Below, in pieces: positions 26,004 through 35,501 of a stretch of DNA of 64,000 nucleotides (positions are counted from its first letter, which is position 1; each line of letters starts with the position of its first letter). This DNA comes from Sphingobacteriaceae bacterium (GTDB lineage: Bacteria; Bacteroidota; Bacteroidia; Sphingobacteriales; Sphingobacteriaceae), in NCBI GenBank assembly GCA_029266635.1, contig JAQSWM010000004.1, forward strand, positions 248,001 to 312,000, in the 5' to 3' direction. The translations under genes and the position numbers were made by a program. The notes beneath the pieces were generated by a model. The model was not told the origin of the DNA and did not search any database. It saw nothing but the letters and a program-made list of their open reading frames with translations.

Positions 26004-28436
26004 ATGAAGAAGCAGATAACATTTTTTTCATGTATGGTTGCAACTGCGCTATTAGGCTTTGAAAATAACAATGAACTAGTTAAAAAACTACAAAATGCCT
26101 TATTTGCCTATAGCCAGGAACAGCCTACAACACTTCTTTACCTGCATGTAGACAAAAATGTATATATGCCTGGCGAAACCATCTGGTTCAAGGCATATCT
26201 TCCATCATCTTCACACCTTCAAAGTGATGCGCTTTTCGTTCGTTTGGTAAATGCGGCAAAAGAGATCGTCTTAGAAAAAGAATTCCCTGTTTATGATATA
26301 CGCTCGAACGGTGATATCACCCTCCCTGATTCATTAGAACAAGGTACGTATCAGCTGTATGCCTATACTGACAAAATGATGAATTTTGATCTTCATGATG
26401 CATTTTCGCAGCAGTTGAACGTCGTGGCAAATACAGGCACCCAACTTAGTTTGTCAGCTAAAGTTAGTGATACGGCTTCGCTCCAGCCCCAGAAAACCAC
26501 CCAGGTATTATGCACACTCACTCGCAACGGGAGAGCAGTTGAAAATGCAAAGGGGATATATACAATTTCTAAAGAGGATGGGCAAACGTTATCAAAAGGA
26601 AAATTGGTGACAGACGTGTTAGGCAATGCACACATCACGTTTGTTTATCCTGTTGTCAGCCAATTTGAAAGCCTGAACTTATCGGCACGATTTAGTAACG
26701 ATAATTCTGTAGCTGAAATCTTATTGAATTTACCTCCCCAACAGAAACAAATAAATATTGAAGCCTTCGCTGAAGGAGGCAGTTTAGTACAGGGTATAAC
26801 AGGTAAACTGTTAATTGAAGCAAAAGACAAACAAGGCCAACCACTTTCTGTGCCTGTTGTACTGAAAAAAGACGGGCTTAGCCTGGCTAAGATTACAACC
26901 AATCGCGAAGGAAAAGCCACTTTATCTTTTCTTCCCAATCAGATTGACGGCTACAGCCTTGTCGCTCTGCAAGGTGCAACAGAAGCAACCACACCGCTTC
27001 CTGTTTCTGTTCTCCATATCGGTTGGACGTTAACCATGAAGAATCTTGATAACAAGCCTACCGCGGTCATCCATAATCAAGGAATGCCTGATCATAGCCT
27101 TCTGGTTTTGCGGTCTCTACAGGAAATTGTCTGGAATAGAGAAATTAACGTTAAAAGCGGAGATTCGCTTATTGTAGCTCTTCCACATACCGATACGATA
27201 AAGCAAGTTCTCAGCGCCGCATTATTTAGCCTTAACAAAGAGCTGCTTGCCGAACGCCTGTTTCTTTCGCACAAACAAGAGAATTTTCACGTAGCGTTTG
27301 AATTAAGCAAAAAAGGATATGGGCAACGCGAAAAAGTAAAGGTTAACCTGAAAGTTACTGATGCTCATGGCAATCCTGTCATGAGCAATATCTCTGTAGC
27401 GGCTGTTTGCCAGAAAGCTTTAAACCAAAAAGTGTATAAAACTATTTTAAATGCGAGTTATGACATTCTAAACAAACCTAATGAGCGATATACAAGCTAC
27501 AATGACCAGGAAAAAGAATTCAATGATCTCCTAATTTCGAAGAATTGGTGGCACTATAGCTGGACGGATATTTTAGAGTATACGCCAAAAGGAAATATTA
27601 AGATTTTGAGCAATACTGCCGGCGTGTTTGGATATGTTAAGCCTAAAAAAGCTGGAAAACCCATCAAAATACAAAATCTGTTTCTATTTACATCCACCTC
27701 ACCCATAGTAATACCGGTCCAGCCTGACGGAAAATTCTCAATATTGCCATCGGACCTCTTAAGCCCTCAGAATAAATCCAATTATATCTTTATTAACGAT
27801 GAGTTTCGCGACTTGTATGATATTGAAATAGCTGATTATACAGGCGATGCAGATGCACGCATTACAAATTCTGGCCTACTAAGTAAACCGATTGAATACC
27901 TTACTGCAACAAAGCCGCCTTCACCTCCTCCTTTTACCGGTACAAGGATCTTAAAGGAGGTAAAAATAACGGCAAGGACGTCAGACGATAGCTTTACGTT
28001 CCACCAATTTGAAAAGATCGACCCCAAATACTGCAAGGATTATGTATGTCAATACAATGTACTGAATTGTACTGCCCATCCTCTCAGTCAAACACGGCCG
28101 GTGCTTGGGGAGAAATACTCATATCACGGTAGTGGAGGCTATGTTTATACCCACTGTATTGTATCTGATCCTGTACCAAGTAACAGTTTTATGATCAGGG
28201 CAATTGCCGTTGCTAAAGACTTCCCAACACTAGAGTATTTAAATCCACCGACAGGTATTCCTGAACTTCTATCTACAGCATATTGGAATCCGAACATCAA
28301 TACTGATAAAGCTGGCGAAGCATCATTCGAATTTTATACCTCCGATTTGAAAGGCTCTTTTAGGATAATTGTTCAGGGTTTGGAAGCTCTTTCTTTAAGG
28401 CCACTTTATGGAGAGATGTCATTTAGCGTGAATTGA
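26004..28436 (+). CDS. MG2-domain (alpha-2-macroglobulin-like) exported protein
   Basis: This 810-residue protein has a macroglobulin-2 beta-sandwich early on, with the characteristic LLYLHVDKNVYMPGETIWFK (about residues 44-63) followed by the GDITLPDSLEQGTYQLYAYT turn. More Ig-like modules follow (about 145-240, 250-340 and 435-520). A linker near 650 has LKEVKITAR, the motif that precedes TonB-plug domains in larger relatives, but here it leads into a short Cys-rich stretch (CKDYVCQYNVLNC ... THC) and a C-terminal strand domain (FEFYTSDLKGSFRIIVQG). The start region is only weakly signal-like (MKKQITFFSCMVATALLG). A surface or periplasmic role is likely; no proteinase-trapping thioester (CxEQ) is present. 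Confidence 0.7.
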   Translation: MKKQITFFSCMVATALLGFENNNELVKKLQNALFAYSQEQPTTLLYLHVDKNVYMPGETIWFKAYLPSSSHLQSDALFVRLVNAAKEIVLEKEFPVYDIRSNGDITLPDSLEQGTYQLYAYTDKMMNFDLHDAFSQQLNVVANTGTQLSLSAKVSDTASLQPQKTTQVLCTLTRNGRAVENAKGIYTISKEDGQTLSKGKLVTDVLGNAHITFVYPVVSQFESLNLSARFSNDNSVAEILLNLPPQQKQINIEAFAEGGSLVQGITGKLLIEAKDKQGQPLSVPVVLKKDGLSLAKITTNREGKATLSFLPNQIDGYSLVALQGATEATTPLPVSVLHIGWTLTMKNLDNKPTAVIHNQGMPDHSLLVLRSLQEIVWNREINVKSGDSLIVALPHTDTIKQVLSAALFSLNKELLAERLFLSHKQENFHVAFELSKKGYGQREKVKVNLKVTDAHGNPVMSNISVAAVCQKALNQKVYKTILNASYDILNKPNERYTSYNDQEKEFNDLLISKNWWHYSWTDILEYTPKGNIKILSNTAGVFGYVKPKKAGKPIKIQNLFLFTSTSPIVIPVQPDGKFSILPSDLLSPQNKSNYIFINDEFRDLYDIEIADYTGDADARITNSGLLSKPIEYLTATKPPSPPPFTGTRILKEVKITARTSDDSFTFHQFEKIDPKYCKDYVCQYNVLNCTAHPLSQTRPVLGEKYSYHGSGGYVYTHCIVSDPVPSNSFMIRAIAVAKDFPTLEYLNPPTGIPELLSTAYWNPNINTDKAGEASFEFYTSDLKGSFRIIVQGLEALSLRPLYGEMSFSVN

Positions 28437-28591
28437 TCCTGCTGCTTCGTGGTACTATCGTTTGGAATGTGAAAAGGTGCTACGAATTAGAAAATGCATT
28501 GGCTTTAACGTTTACCACTCATTATCAAACCTACTCCGCTACCTTAAGGCCTGGGTCGCAGGCTAAGGGAAGCTATCTTAAAGATACAACC

Positions 28592-30001
28592 TTAATCCCG
28601 GGCAGTATTTGATGCTCCCACCCTGATGCGCCACTCCTTCAAATCTTTGGAAAGCTCCGTCACTTTCTCAGGATATTTCGTATACAAATTCACCGTCTCA
28701 GAAGGATCGATTTTCAAATTAAAAAGCTCCGTAGAATTATCATCAAAATACTCAATCAGCTTCCAGTCGCCTTTTAAAATGCTTCCCGCTGATCTTCCGC
28801 CCAGAAAGTGGGGCTCCGCCAAAGGATAGTGCCAGTAAAACGTCCGTTCCGGCATTTTGTATTTGGGGCTCTGCAGCAGTTTAGCAAAAGAAAAACCATC
28901 TAACTTTTGGCTGTTGGGCTTAGCCATGGTTAGCTCCATAAAGGTTGGGTAGAAGTCGAGGTTGACTAATCTTGCTGTTTCTGTCCTGCTTTTTGCCGAA
29001 AACTGTGGATTGTAGACTATCATAGGCTCACGAACACCACCTTCGTACAACATGCTCTTCCCGCCACGCAAAGGCGCATTGGTAGTTATGCGTGTCTCGC
29101 CGCCGTTGTCGCTGGTAAAAATGATGATCGTGTTTTTATCCAGTCCGAGTTCCTTCAATTTCTTTTGGATCAGTCCCACACCTTCGTCTATTGAAAACAA
29201 CTGTGCCGCCAAGTGTGGGTTGTTGGTGGTTGCCCGCACATCTTCCGGCCAGTTTTTGTAGGGATCATTTCCTTTATTGTCGCCCGACACCGGGCTTTTT
29301 CCGGCGCCGGTTTTTTTTCTGAAGTGATCCACAAGCTCCGGCTTTCCGGTAGACCAGGTGTGAACGGCGTAATGGCTCAGATAAAGAAAGAAGGGCCTGG
29401 TTTTATTCCGGTCAATAAATTCCAGCGCTTCCAGGTTCTGCCGGTCGGTTAAAAACTCGTGTTCGACATTCATTTTCTTTGGAACGTCGAGATTGAACTG
29501 GTACGGATACCAGTATGGGCCAACGCTGATACCCTGGTTCTCGCTTATCAATACTTCCTGAAAGCCGTGCTTATCGGGCAGGGTTTCGTTGGGGGCACCA
29601 TTCTTTTTGTATCCCGACAGGTGCCATTTCCCCACAATGCCCGTATGATAGCCATTATCACGCATCATTTCTGCAAGAGTGTAATGAGCTGTATCCAGGT
29701 GATCAGCAGCTTTTGGCCTCAAATAGTCAATTATGCCAACCCTGGCCGGATACTGGCCCGTCATCAAAGCTGTCCTGTACGGCGAGCATACGGGAGCGGC
29801 TGCGTAGAAGTTGGTAAAACGTATCCCTTTCGACGCCAGCCTGTCGAGGTTCGGCGTTTCGTTAAACTTATTCCCATAGCATCCTAATTCCGAATAGCCA
29901 AGGTCGTCTGCCAGAATAAAAATGATGTTCGGCTTTGAAGCGTTTTGCGCTAAAACCAGTAAAGGGCAAAACACAAGCAATGAAAGGATTGCTTTTTTCA
30001 T
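28592..30001 (-). CDS. Secreted sulfatase, FGly type (CSPYR)
   Basis: This 469-residue S1-family sulfatase would remove sulfate esters from a glycan outside the cytoplasm. A signal peptide (1-19, ending VLAQ) precedes the catalytic alpha/beta domain. Metal ligands lie in FILADDLGY (D32, D33). The formylglycine cysteine is C72 in CSPYR, with LMTG after it, and KWHLSGY supplies the substrate-site Lys/His. FTSDNGGET holds the second metal pair. The C-terminal domain has the DWKLIEYFDDNSTELFNLK segment. The Cys form needs a sulfatase-modifying enzyme (an anSME in this phylum), which is not in the window. It is last of a three-sulfatase run (33050 to 28592), 15 bp after its neighbour. Confidence 0.92.
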   Translation of the reverse strand: MKKAILSLLVFCPLLVLAQNASKPNIIFILADDLGYSELGCYGNKFNETPNLDRLASKGIRFTNFYAAAPVCSPYRTALMTGQYPARVGIIDYLRPKAADHLDTAHYTLAEMMRDNGYHTGIVGKWHLSGYKKNGAPNETLPDKHGFQEVLISENQGISVGPYWYPYQFNLDVPKKMNVEHEFLTDRQNLEALEFIDRNKTRPFFLYLSHYAVHTWSTGKPELVDHFRKKTGAGKSPVSGDNKGNDPYKNWPEDVRATTNNPHLAAQLFSIDEGVGLIQKKLKELGLDKNTIIIFTSDNGGETRITTNAPLRGGKSMLYEGGVREPMIVYNPQFSAKSRTETARLVNLDFYPTFMELTMAKPNSQKLDGFSFAKLLQSPKYKMPERTFYWHYPLAEPHFLGGRSAGSILKGDWKLIEYFDDNSTELFNLKIDPSETVNLYTKYPEKVTELSKDLKEWRIRVGASNTARD

Positions 30002-30016
30002 CAGGTTGTGTCTGAA

Positions 30017-31624
30017 TTAATTTTTATACACCTGCTTTCTATTTCCTTTCGGAAGAACGTTGTGGCTGTTCGCCCAGGCTATCCAGTGCGCATCCAGATC
30101 CTTCACGATGTCCGCGTGCTGCGCTGCCACATTGAACTGTTCCGTCCTGTCAGAATCCAGATCGTAAAGTTCCCACTGTTTAGCATCTAACCGTTTAACT
30201 CCTTTCCACTTTCCGTGGCGAATGGCACAATTATCTTCATGTTCCCAATACATATAGTCGTGCTGTTCGCCCTTGCCATTCAGGAAAAGCGGTTTCATGC
30301 TGATGCCTTGGTTCGGGTAAATTGTATTTCCGTTATACACCTTCGGATATTTTGCTCCCGCGATATCCAAAACCGTCGGCATAATATCAATCAGGTAATG
30401 CGGCGTGGAATTAAATTTGCCCGCCTGTGACTTAATAACTCCCGGCCAATAGGCAATAAAAGGTGCAGACATTCCACCCTCATACGTTTCAATCTTGTAT
30501 CTTCTGAATGGCGTGTTAGAAACGTTAGCCCAACCCTTTCCGTACGATACCGCCCAAAATTTATCAGGGTTGTTAACCTCGCTCATCGGCTTTCCTCCAA
30601 GCTCCAGTCCCGGCTCGGCAGCAGCGCCGTTATCCGATAGGAACATAATGAACGTATTTTTCAGCTTTCCGCTGTCTTTGAGGCTCTTCACGAGCTTGCC
30701 CACATTATAATCAAGGCAATATACCTGTGCTGCATAAATCGCCATCCGGTAAGAAACATCCTTCTTCTCTTGTGCGGTCAGCTCATTCCATGGGCGCATA
30801 TCCTGTTTGGAAAGCCCCCATTCTTTTTTAACCAAACCCATCGCAAGCTGTTTTCTCCAGCGCTCCTGGCGCACAGAATCCCAGCCGATATCGTATTTGT
30901 GCATAAACTTGTCGATATCCGCTTGTTTAGCCTGAAGCGGCCAGTGCGGAGCGGTGTGCGCCAGGTACAGGAAAAAGGGTTTTGTATCTTTTTGTTCGTT
31001 GATGAACTTTATCGCATTGTCAGTATAGAAATCAGTGTCGTAGTAGCCTTTTGGAGCATCATAAACCGGAGGATTATTTCCGTAAACAATCCCACGGAGA
31101 GGAAAAGGCTTTAAATGGCTGGAACCGCCTGGCAATATACCTGTAAACTGCTCGAAACCACGTTGTAAAGGCCACCTGTCGGGAGTTGCCATGCCCACGT
31201 GCCATTTGCCGGTCATGTAGGTGTGGTAGCCCGATTGTTTAAGCACCTCGGCAATTGTTACGCAGTTTTTATTGAGATAGCCTTTGTAGCCATCAATGCC
31301 CCAGTCGCTTGCGGTCGGATTTTCAAGCTCCTCAGCCATATGTCCCACTCCCGTCTGGTGCGGGTGCAGGCCAGTAAGCAAGCTTGCTCTTGACGGGCAG
31401 CAGCGGGCGGTGTTGTAAAACTGCGAAAGTTTGATTCCCTGCGCTCCAAGCGCATCAATATTGGGTGTTGGAATTTCGCTGCCATAACAACCCAGGTCTG
31501 AATAGCCCATATCATCAGCAAGAATGATGATAATGTTAGGCTTCTGCTGACCTTTCTGAGCCGAAGCCAAATGCCAGGAAGCGGTTAAACCTAAAACAAG
31601 GCAAGCCCGGAGAATTGCTTTCAT
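30017..31624 (-). CDS. Secreted arylsulfatase, FGly type (CCPSR)
   Basis: A 535-residue S1 sulfatase with a signal peptide (1-22, ending ASAQ). Metal-binding D37/D38 lie in ILADDMGYSD. The maturation motif is RCCPSR, with C75 as the formylglycine precursor (C-x-P-S-R), then LLTG. KWHVG and FLSDNGAAAE are the other active-site segments. It resembles the longer arylsulfatase A-like enzymes with an insert before SDNG. The start at 31624 gives the signal peptide; a frame opening at 31729 overlaps the upstream gene. Its ATG lies two bases after the previous stop (TAGCATG), so it is translationally coupled to the next sulfatase. Substrate cannot be read from the sequence. Confidence 0.92.
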   Translation of the reverse strand: MKAILRACLVLGLTASWHLASAQKGQQKPNIIIILADDMGYSDLGCYGSEIPTPNIDALGAQGIKLSQFYNTARCCPSRASLLTGLHPHQTGVGHMAEELENPTASDWGIDGYKGYLNKNCVTIAEVLKQSGYHTYMTGKWHVGMATPDRWPLQRGFEQFTGILPGGSSHLKPFPLRGIVYGNNPPVYDAPKGYYDTDFYTDNAIKFINEQKDTKPFFLYLAHTAPHWPLQAKQADIDKFMHKYDIGWDSVRQERWRKQLAMGLVKKEWGLSKQDMRPWNELTAQEKKDVSYRMAIYAAQVYCLDYNVGKLVKSLKDSGKLKNTFIMFLSDNGAAAEPGLELGGKPMSEVNNPDKFWAVSYGKGWANVSNTPFRRYKIETYEGGMSAPFIAYWPGVIKSQAGKFNSTPHYLIDIMPTVLDIAGAKYPKVYNGNTIYPNQGISMKPLFLNGKGEQHDYMYWEHEDNCAIRHGKWKGVKRLDAKQWELYDLDSDRTEQFNVAAQHADIVKDLDAHWIAWANSHNVLPKGNRKQVYKN

Positions 31625-31625
31625 G

Positions 31626-33050
31626 CTATTTTTCTTTGGTGATGTGCCAGTCTTTCGGTGCTTTGAATTTACCCTTCGGACCTTTCGATAAAAGTTCCTT
31701 GGCTGCTTTGATGGTATCGTAAGGCGCAACTTCCTTTTTCAGCTTGTTGTACATCTCCAAATTAGCCGACTTCAAATTGTTCTTTTCGGAAAAATCCGGA
31801 GGAATATTGAACAACACATCGCCGTTCATCCCCATTTTCTTTATGCCTTTGTCTTCAATCAGCTTCCAGTCGCCATGGATGATAGCGCCGTGTCCGAGAT
31901 AAAACTCACGATCTATATTTTTCACCTTTCCACTCAACACCGGCCACATGCTTATGCCATCAAGCGGATTTTTTGCCGGAGTTTTTACACCGGCAATTTC
32001 TTTTAAGGTTGGGAAAACGTCTACGAACCCCATTACTTGATTGATATTGCCACCACCTACAAGCCCCGCGGCTGGCCACTTAATTACCGCCGGCGACCTT
32101 ACACCACCCTCCCATTCGTCAAACTTATATCCTCTAAGTATTCCGTGGGATGCTACGGCACCATTTCCGGCGGCACCGTTATCGCTATGGAAAAGAACAA
32201 GCGTATTCTTATCAACGCCCTGATCCTTTAGCGCTTTCATAATTTCGCCTACTCCCCTGTCGAGGGCTCTCACCATTGCAGCATAAGTTTGCTTTGGAGT
32301 ATTTCCATGTCCTCTGTCACCGCTTTCTGCGCTTTCGTCGCCTCCTTCTGTACCGTGGAAGCGTGGTTTAGACGGATCAAAGCCGACTGCTTTCAAATCC
32401 TCTTCAGTTGCCTGAAGCGGCCCGTGAGGCGCATTGTAGGCTACATACATCATAAAGGGAGCTTTATCCTTCGAGTATTTGCTAATACACTTTACGGCTT
32501 CGGCGGTCAGCAGGTTAGTTGAGTAACCTTTATCTTTCGACGGCAAATAATCGTTTTGCCAATCCACTTCGCCTTCGCGTTTATGGGTGAAGTAATCTAT
32601 TGCTCCATTTAAATGTCCGTAGAAGTGTGTGAAGCCACGGCGCATCGGGTGATATTGCAAGGTTTCGTGACCGAGGTGCCACTTCCCGATCAACGCACGG
32701 TTTTTATACCCGGCTTGCGCAAGCATCTGCGGTAAAAATTCTTCAGATGTGGGCACACCAAAATCGCTCCACGGTGGAATGGTAGCATCTCTGATCCCCA
32801 CTCTGTTTGGATAACGACCGGTCATCAAACCCGCCCTTGTTGGGGAACAGATCGGTGCAGTGTAGTAGCGGGTGAGGTTAACGCCCTCGCCGGCTAACTG
32901 ATCAATGTTTGGTGTTTTTATGGAACTTCCGTGATAGCCCACATCGCCCCATCCCAGATCGTCGGCAAGAATAATAATAATGTTAGGCTTCTTTGTTTGT
33001 CCGAAGCTGAACATGGGCAGCAGCAGCAAAAAGCAGATAAACTTTCTCAT
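31626..33050 (-). CDS. Secreted sulfatase, FGly type (CSPTR)
   Basis: This 474-residue S1 sulfatase has a signal peptide (1-18, ending FSFG) and the DD metal pair at 30-31 (LADDLGWGD). The active-site cysteine is C68 in ICSPTRAGLMTGRYP. KWHLGH, the HGPLQA loop and LFHSDNGAAG follow in the usual order. It is the first gene of a three-sulfatase run. On the minus strand, TACTTTTG at 33094-33087 could be its -7 promoter element, though no good -33 element was found. It lies 129 bp downstream of the large toroid-type protein. A putative C-terminal FKAPKDWHI tail is basic. Confidence 0.92.
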   Translation of the reverse strand: MRKFICFLLLLPMFSFGQTKKPNIIIILADDLGWGDVGYHGSSIKTPNIDQLAGEGVNLTRYYTAPICSPTRAGLMTGRYPNRVGIRDATIPPWSDFGVPTSEEFLPQMLAQAGYKNRALIGKWHLGHETLQYHPMRRGFTHFYGHLNGAIDYFTHKREGEVDWQNDYLPSKDKGYSTNLLTAEAVKCISKYSKDKAPFMMYVAYNAPHGPLQATEEDLKAVGFDPSKPRFHGTEGGDESAESGDRGHGNTPKQTYAAMVRALDRGVGEIMKALKDQGVDKNTLVLFHSDNGAAGNGAVASHGILRGYKFDEWEGGVRSPAVIKWPAAGLVGGGNINQVMGFVDVFPTLKEIAGVKTPAKNPLDGISMWPVLSGKVKNIDREFYLGHGAIIHGDWKLIEDKGIKKMGMNGDVLFNIPPDFSEKNNLKSANLEMYNKLKKEVAPYDTIKAAKELLSKGPKGKFKAPKDWHITKEK

Positions 33051-33179
33051 GAATAGTAAAATCTTGTAGGGTGTTTATAATTGACTCAAAAGTATTTTTT
33101 TAAGAGCAGCTGCACTAACACTTTTTGTGACAATACTGTTAAAGAAGCTTTTTTTTTGCGTTTTCTTCGGTACCGAAGG

Positions 33180-35408
33180 CTATTCGCTTTTCGATAACCT
33201 CTCATATAGTTTTTTGTCAAATTCTTCCAGTCCAAAGATTCCGTTCAGATGGCTCGTGCTCACCCAGGGAAGCCAGGCCCTGTGCATCCCGACACCACGG
33301 ATCGGGGCGAGGCTCCAATGTTCCTGCTGCCAGCCCGGACCTAAAAGGTCATACGTCCTTCCGGGAATTGCAAGCATCCCTTTTGTATTGTGCAACAATA
33401 TCCGGGCTACATCTTCATAATGCTTGTCTTTGCAGAGTACAGATAGCTTTGCGTACTCATCTACATCGAAACACATATAAGCATCTACAAGGGAATGTCC
33501 GGTGGATATCAATTGCAAGCCCACTGTTGATACGCCTTTTTTCCACTGCAGATCGTTGTCAGATTCATCTTCGGGCATGGGTATATTCCAGATGTACATC
33601 CACGTTTCAGCATAGTCTGCAGCCACTTTTGCCCGGTCAAGCCATTCTCTATTGCCGGTATAATTAAACAATTCAAGGTAAGCCTCTAACGACAAAGTTC
33701 CGGCCTCCTTATCAATCACATTCGGATTATCTACCGTCCCACCCACAAACAGAGCTTTGTACTGGCCGTTTTTCCAGCAAAACTCCCCTGCGCTGATTGC
33801 CGCATTTTTGTATTTGGCATCGGCGGTTAAGTCGGAAAGTAACAACAGATATGGTATCACTGTGTAGCTTGACTCGGGCGACGCATCGATAGTTCTTCCT
33901 GTCCCAGCTTCCCAAGCTCTCGGGAAACCACCGAAAGCACTTTGCTGAGGAAGCAGCCAGTCGCCAAAACTTTTTGCCCATGCAGTCCAGTCATCGTGTT
34001 TTACCCCGTCCGCTCTCTCCCGTTTAACGGCACGAAGCAACGACTTTAAATCATCCCCAAAAATGCGCAGGTAAATTCTACCGTCTTGCGGGCGGTTTAT
34101 CACAGGCTGTCCCGTATCCATATTAAAACCTTCTCCTGTTGGCGGAGAAAGTTTTAAAGTTTTAACAAAGGAATTGATCAGATTGTATCCTTGCTGCCGA
34201 TGCAATGAATCAAGTGGCGAGGTATGACGAGCAGCATCCTGTATAAGGAAATTTGCACTTTCCAGTGCCTTTCCGGTAAAGCCCATAGTTGAAGCTCTGT
34301 TGGGCGGTGCGGGTGAATTTACCGCGGGCGTAGCTTTGGGTATGCCTGACAAGCCATTGTGGGTTTCTACCCGTTCGCCGAGCATATCAATCAGGCTACG
34401 GCGGGCCGCCTCGATGTCCTGATAGTTTACCTGCGGTTTAAGCGTTGCCCAGGCCCAGCGCCAGGCGTTCCTGTAGTATTCAGGAAATTGTTCTTCTTTG
34501 CTTCCAAAACGGAAAGCAACTTCATACCGTTGCACATAGCCATCCTCAACCGGATTATACCTCCGGCGCCATTTGTTTAACTGCCCGCCCGGGTAAGTTT
34601 TGCCTTTATAAGTATAAGCGCCTTCGGTCCCCGGCCACATATATCCGTATTCGATATTGTTGTTTACCTCCTGCACCCCGAGCGAGCCGAACTTAAACTT
34701 TCCGTCTATAAGATCTTTAACTTCAAGGTCGCGGGAATCTTCACGGGTTGTAGCACCGTCGGGCGATGGATTGAGTACGGATACAGATGTGCCGTCTTTA
34801 TACTGTATTCCAAACAGCGGCGCTGGCAGCCGGTCTTCGCGGATCCAGGTAACAAGGCCGCTTTTCTTTCCGCCGATGGCTACTTCGGTCAGGTTATCTG
34901 TAGTACCGTAAATCATTCCGGGGACAAAATAATTTACATCTGCCCTGGTTTGCTTTTGCTGATTATTGAGCGTAATTGCAGATAGAAATCCATTGCCCGC
35001 TCTTGTGCCCGCCACATTCACGGTTCTCGATAAGCTAAGCACATTTTTATCTGTTTTCCACAGATCTGTAACTGTAAATGACACATCGCCGGAAATAATC
35101 ACGGCAGTGGCAGACACGCTTCCATGGTTCCTGCTGATGGCCTTATAACCATCCGACAAGTGGCTGATTTCATTTGCGCCTCTGTAAACCTCAACCTGAG
35201 CGGGGTTTTCCTGGTAAACGGAAGATAAGCCGGCTTTTTCTACAACTATGCCCCATTTATTTGTGTTTAACTTATTCAGCGATACTATTGCGCCCCCAGG
35301 CAATTTACCAATTATAACCTGAGCTGGCTGCTGTTGGGCATTGGCTGTAGAAACAGCAAGAAACAGCAACATCCCCCTAAACAACAAGGAATTAATTTTC
35401 GCACACAT
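33180..35408 (-). CDS. Large secreted protein with probable alpha/alpha-toroid glycosidase-like domain
   Basis: This 742-residue protein is not assigned to a family. It has a signal peptide (1-24, ending NAQ). The N-terminal half (25-300) is beta-rich, with FTVTDLWKTDKNVLSLSRTV and the RADVNYFVPGMIYG segments, as in a beta-sandwich that packs on a toroid. The C-terminal half (330-742) is helical. It has repeated helix pairs such as FPRAWEAGTGRTID, SYTVIPYLLLLS, EAGTLSLEAYLELF and RAKVAADYAETWMYIW, followed by WQQEHWSLAPIRGVG, and it is typical of six-hairpin or GH127/PL-like enzymes. Candidate catalytic acids are in the AGTLSLEAY and PMPEDESD regions. Position among four sulfatases suggests it cleaves the same sulfated glycan, but this is inference. 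Confidence 0.6.
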   Translation of the reverse strand: MCAKINSLLFRGMLLFLAVSTANAQQQPAQVIIGKLPGGAIVSLNKLNTNKWGIVVEKAGLSSVYQENPAQVEVYRGANEISHLSDGYKAISRNHGSVSATAVIISGDVSFTVTDLWKTDKNVLSLSRTVNVAGTRAGNGFLSAITLNNQQKQTRADVNYFVPGMIYGTTDNLTEVAIGGKKSGLVTWIREDRLPAPLFGIQYKDGTSVSVLNPSPDGATTREDSRDLEVKDLIDGKFKFGSLGVQEVNNNIEYGYMWPGTEGAYTYKGKTYPGGQLNKWRRRYNPVEDGYVQRYEVAFRFGSKEEQFPEYYRNAWRWAWATLKPQVNYQDIEAARRSLIDMLGERVETHNGLSGIPKATPAVNSPAPPNRASTMGFTGKALESANFLIQDAARHTSPLDSLHRQQGYNLINSFVKTLKLSPPTGEGFNMDTGQPVINRPQDGRIYLRIFGDDLKSLLRAVKRERADGVKHDDWTAWAKSFGDWLLPQQSAFGGFPRAWEAGTGRTIDASPESSYTVIPYLLLLSDLTADAKYKNAAISAGEFCWKNGQYKALFVGGTVDNPNVIDKEAGTLSLEAYLELFNYTGNREWLDRAKVAADYAETWMYIWNIPMPEDESDNDLQWKKGVSTVGLQLISTGHSLVDAYMCFDVDEYAKLSVLCKDKHYEDVARILLHNTKGMLAIPGRTYDLLGPGWQQEHWSLAPIRGVGMHRAWLPWVSTSHLNGIFGLEEFDKKLYERLSKSE

Positions 35409-35501
35409 AGAAACGGGTTAGTTATGCATTCGATAGTCTCGCAGTTCTGAAAGCATACTGCTTCAAGTGAATTGCTCTGTTTGATACTAAATTTGCACTG
35501 C

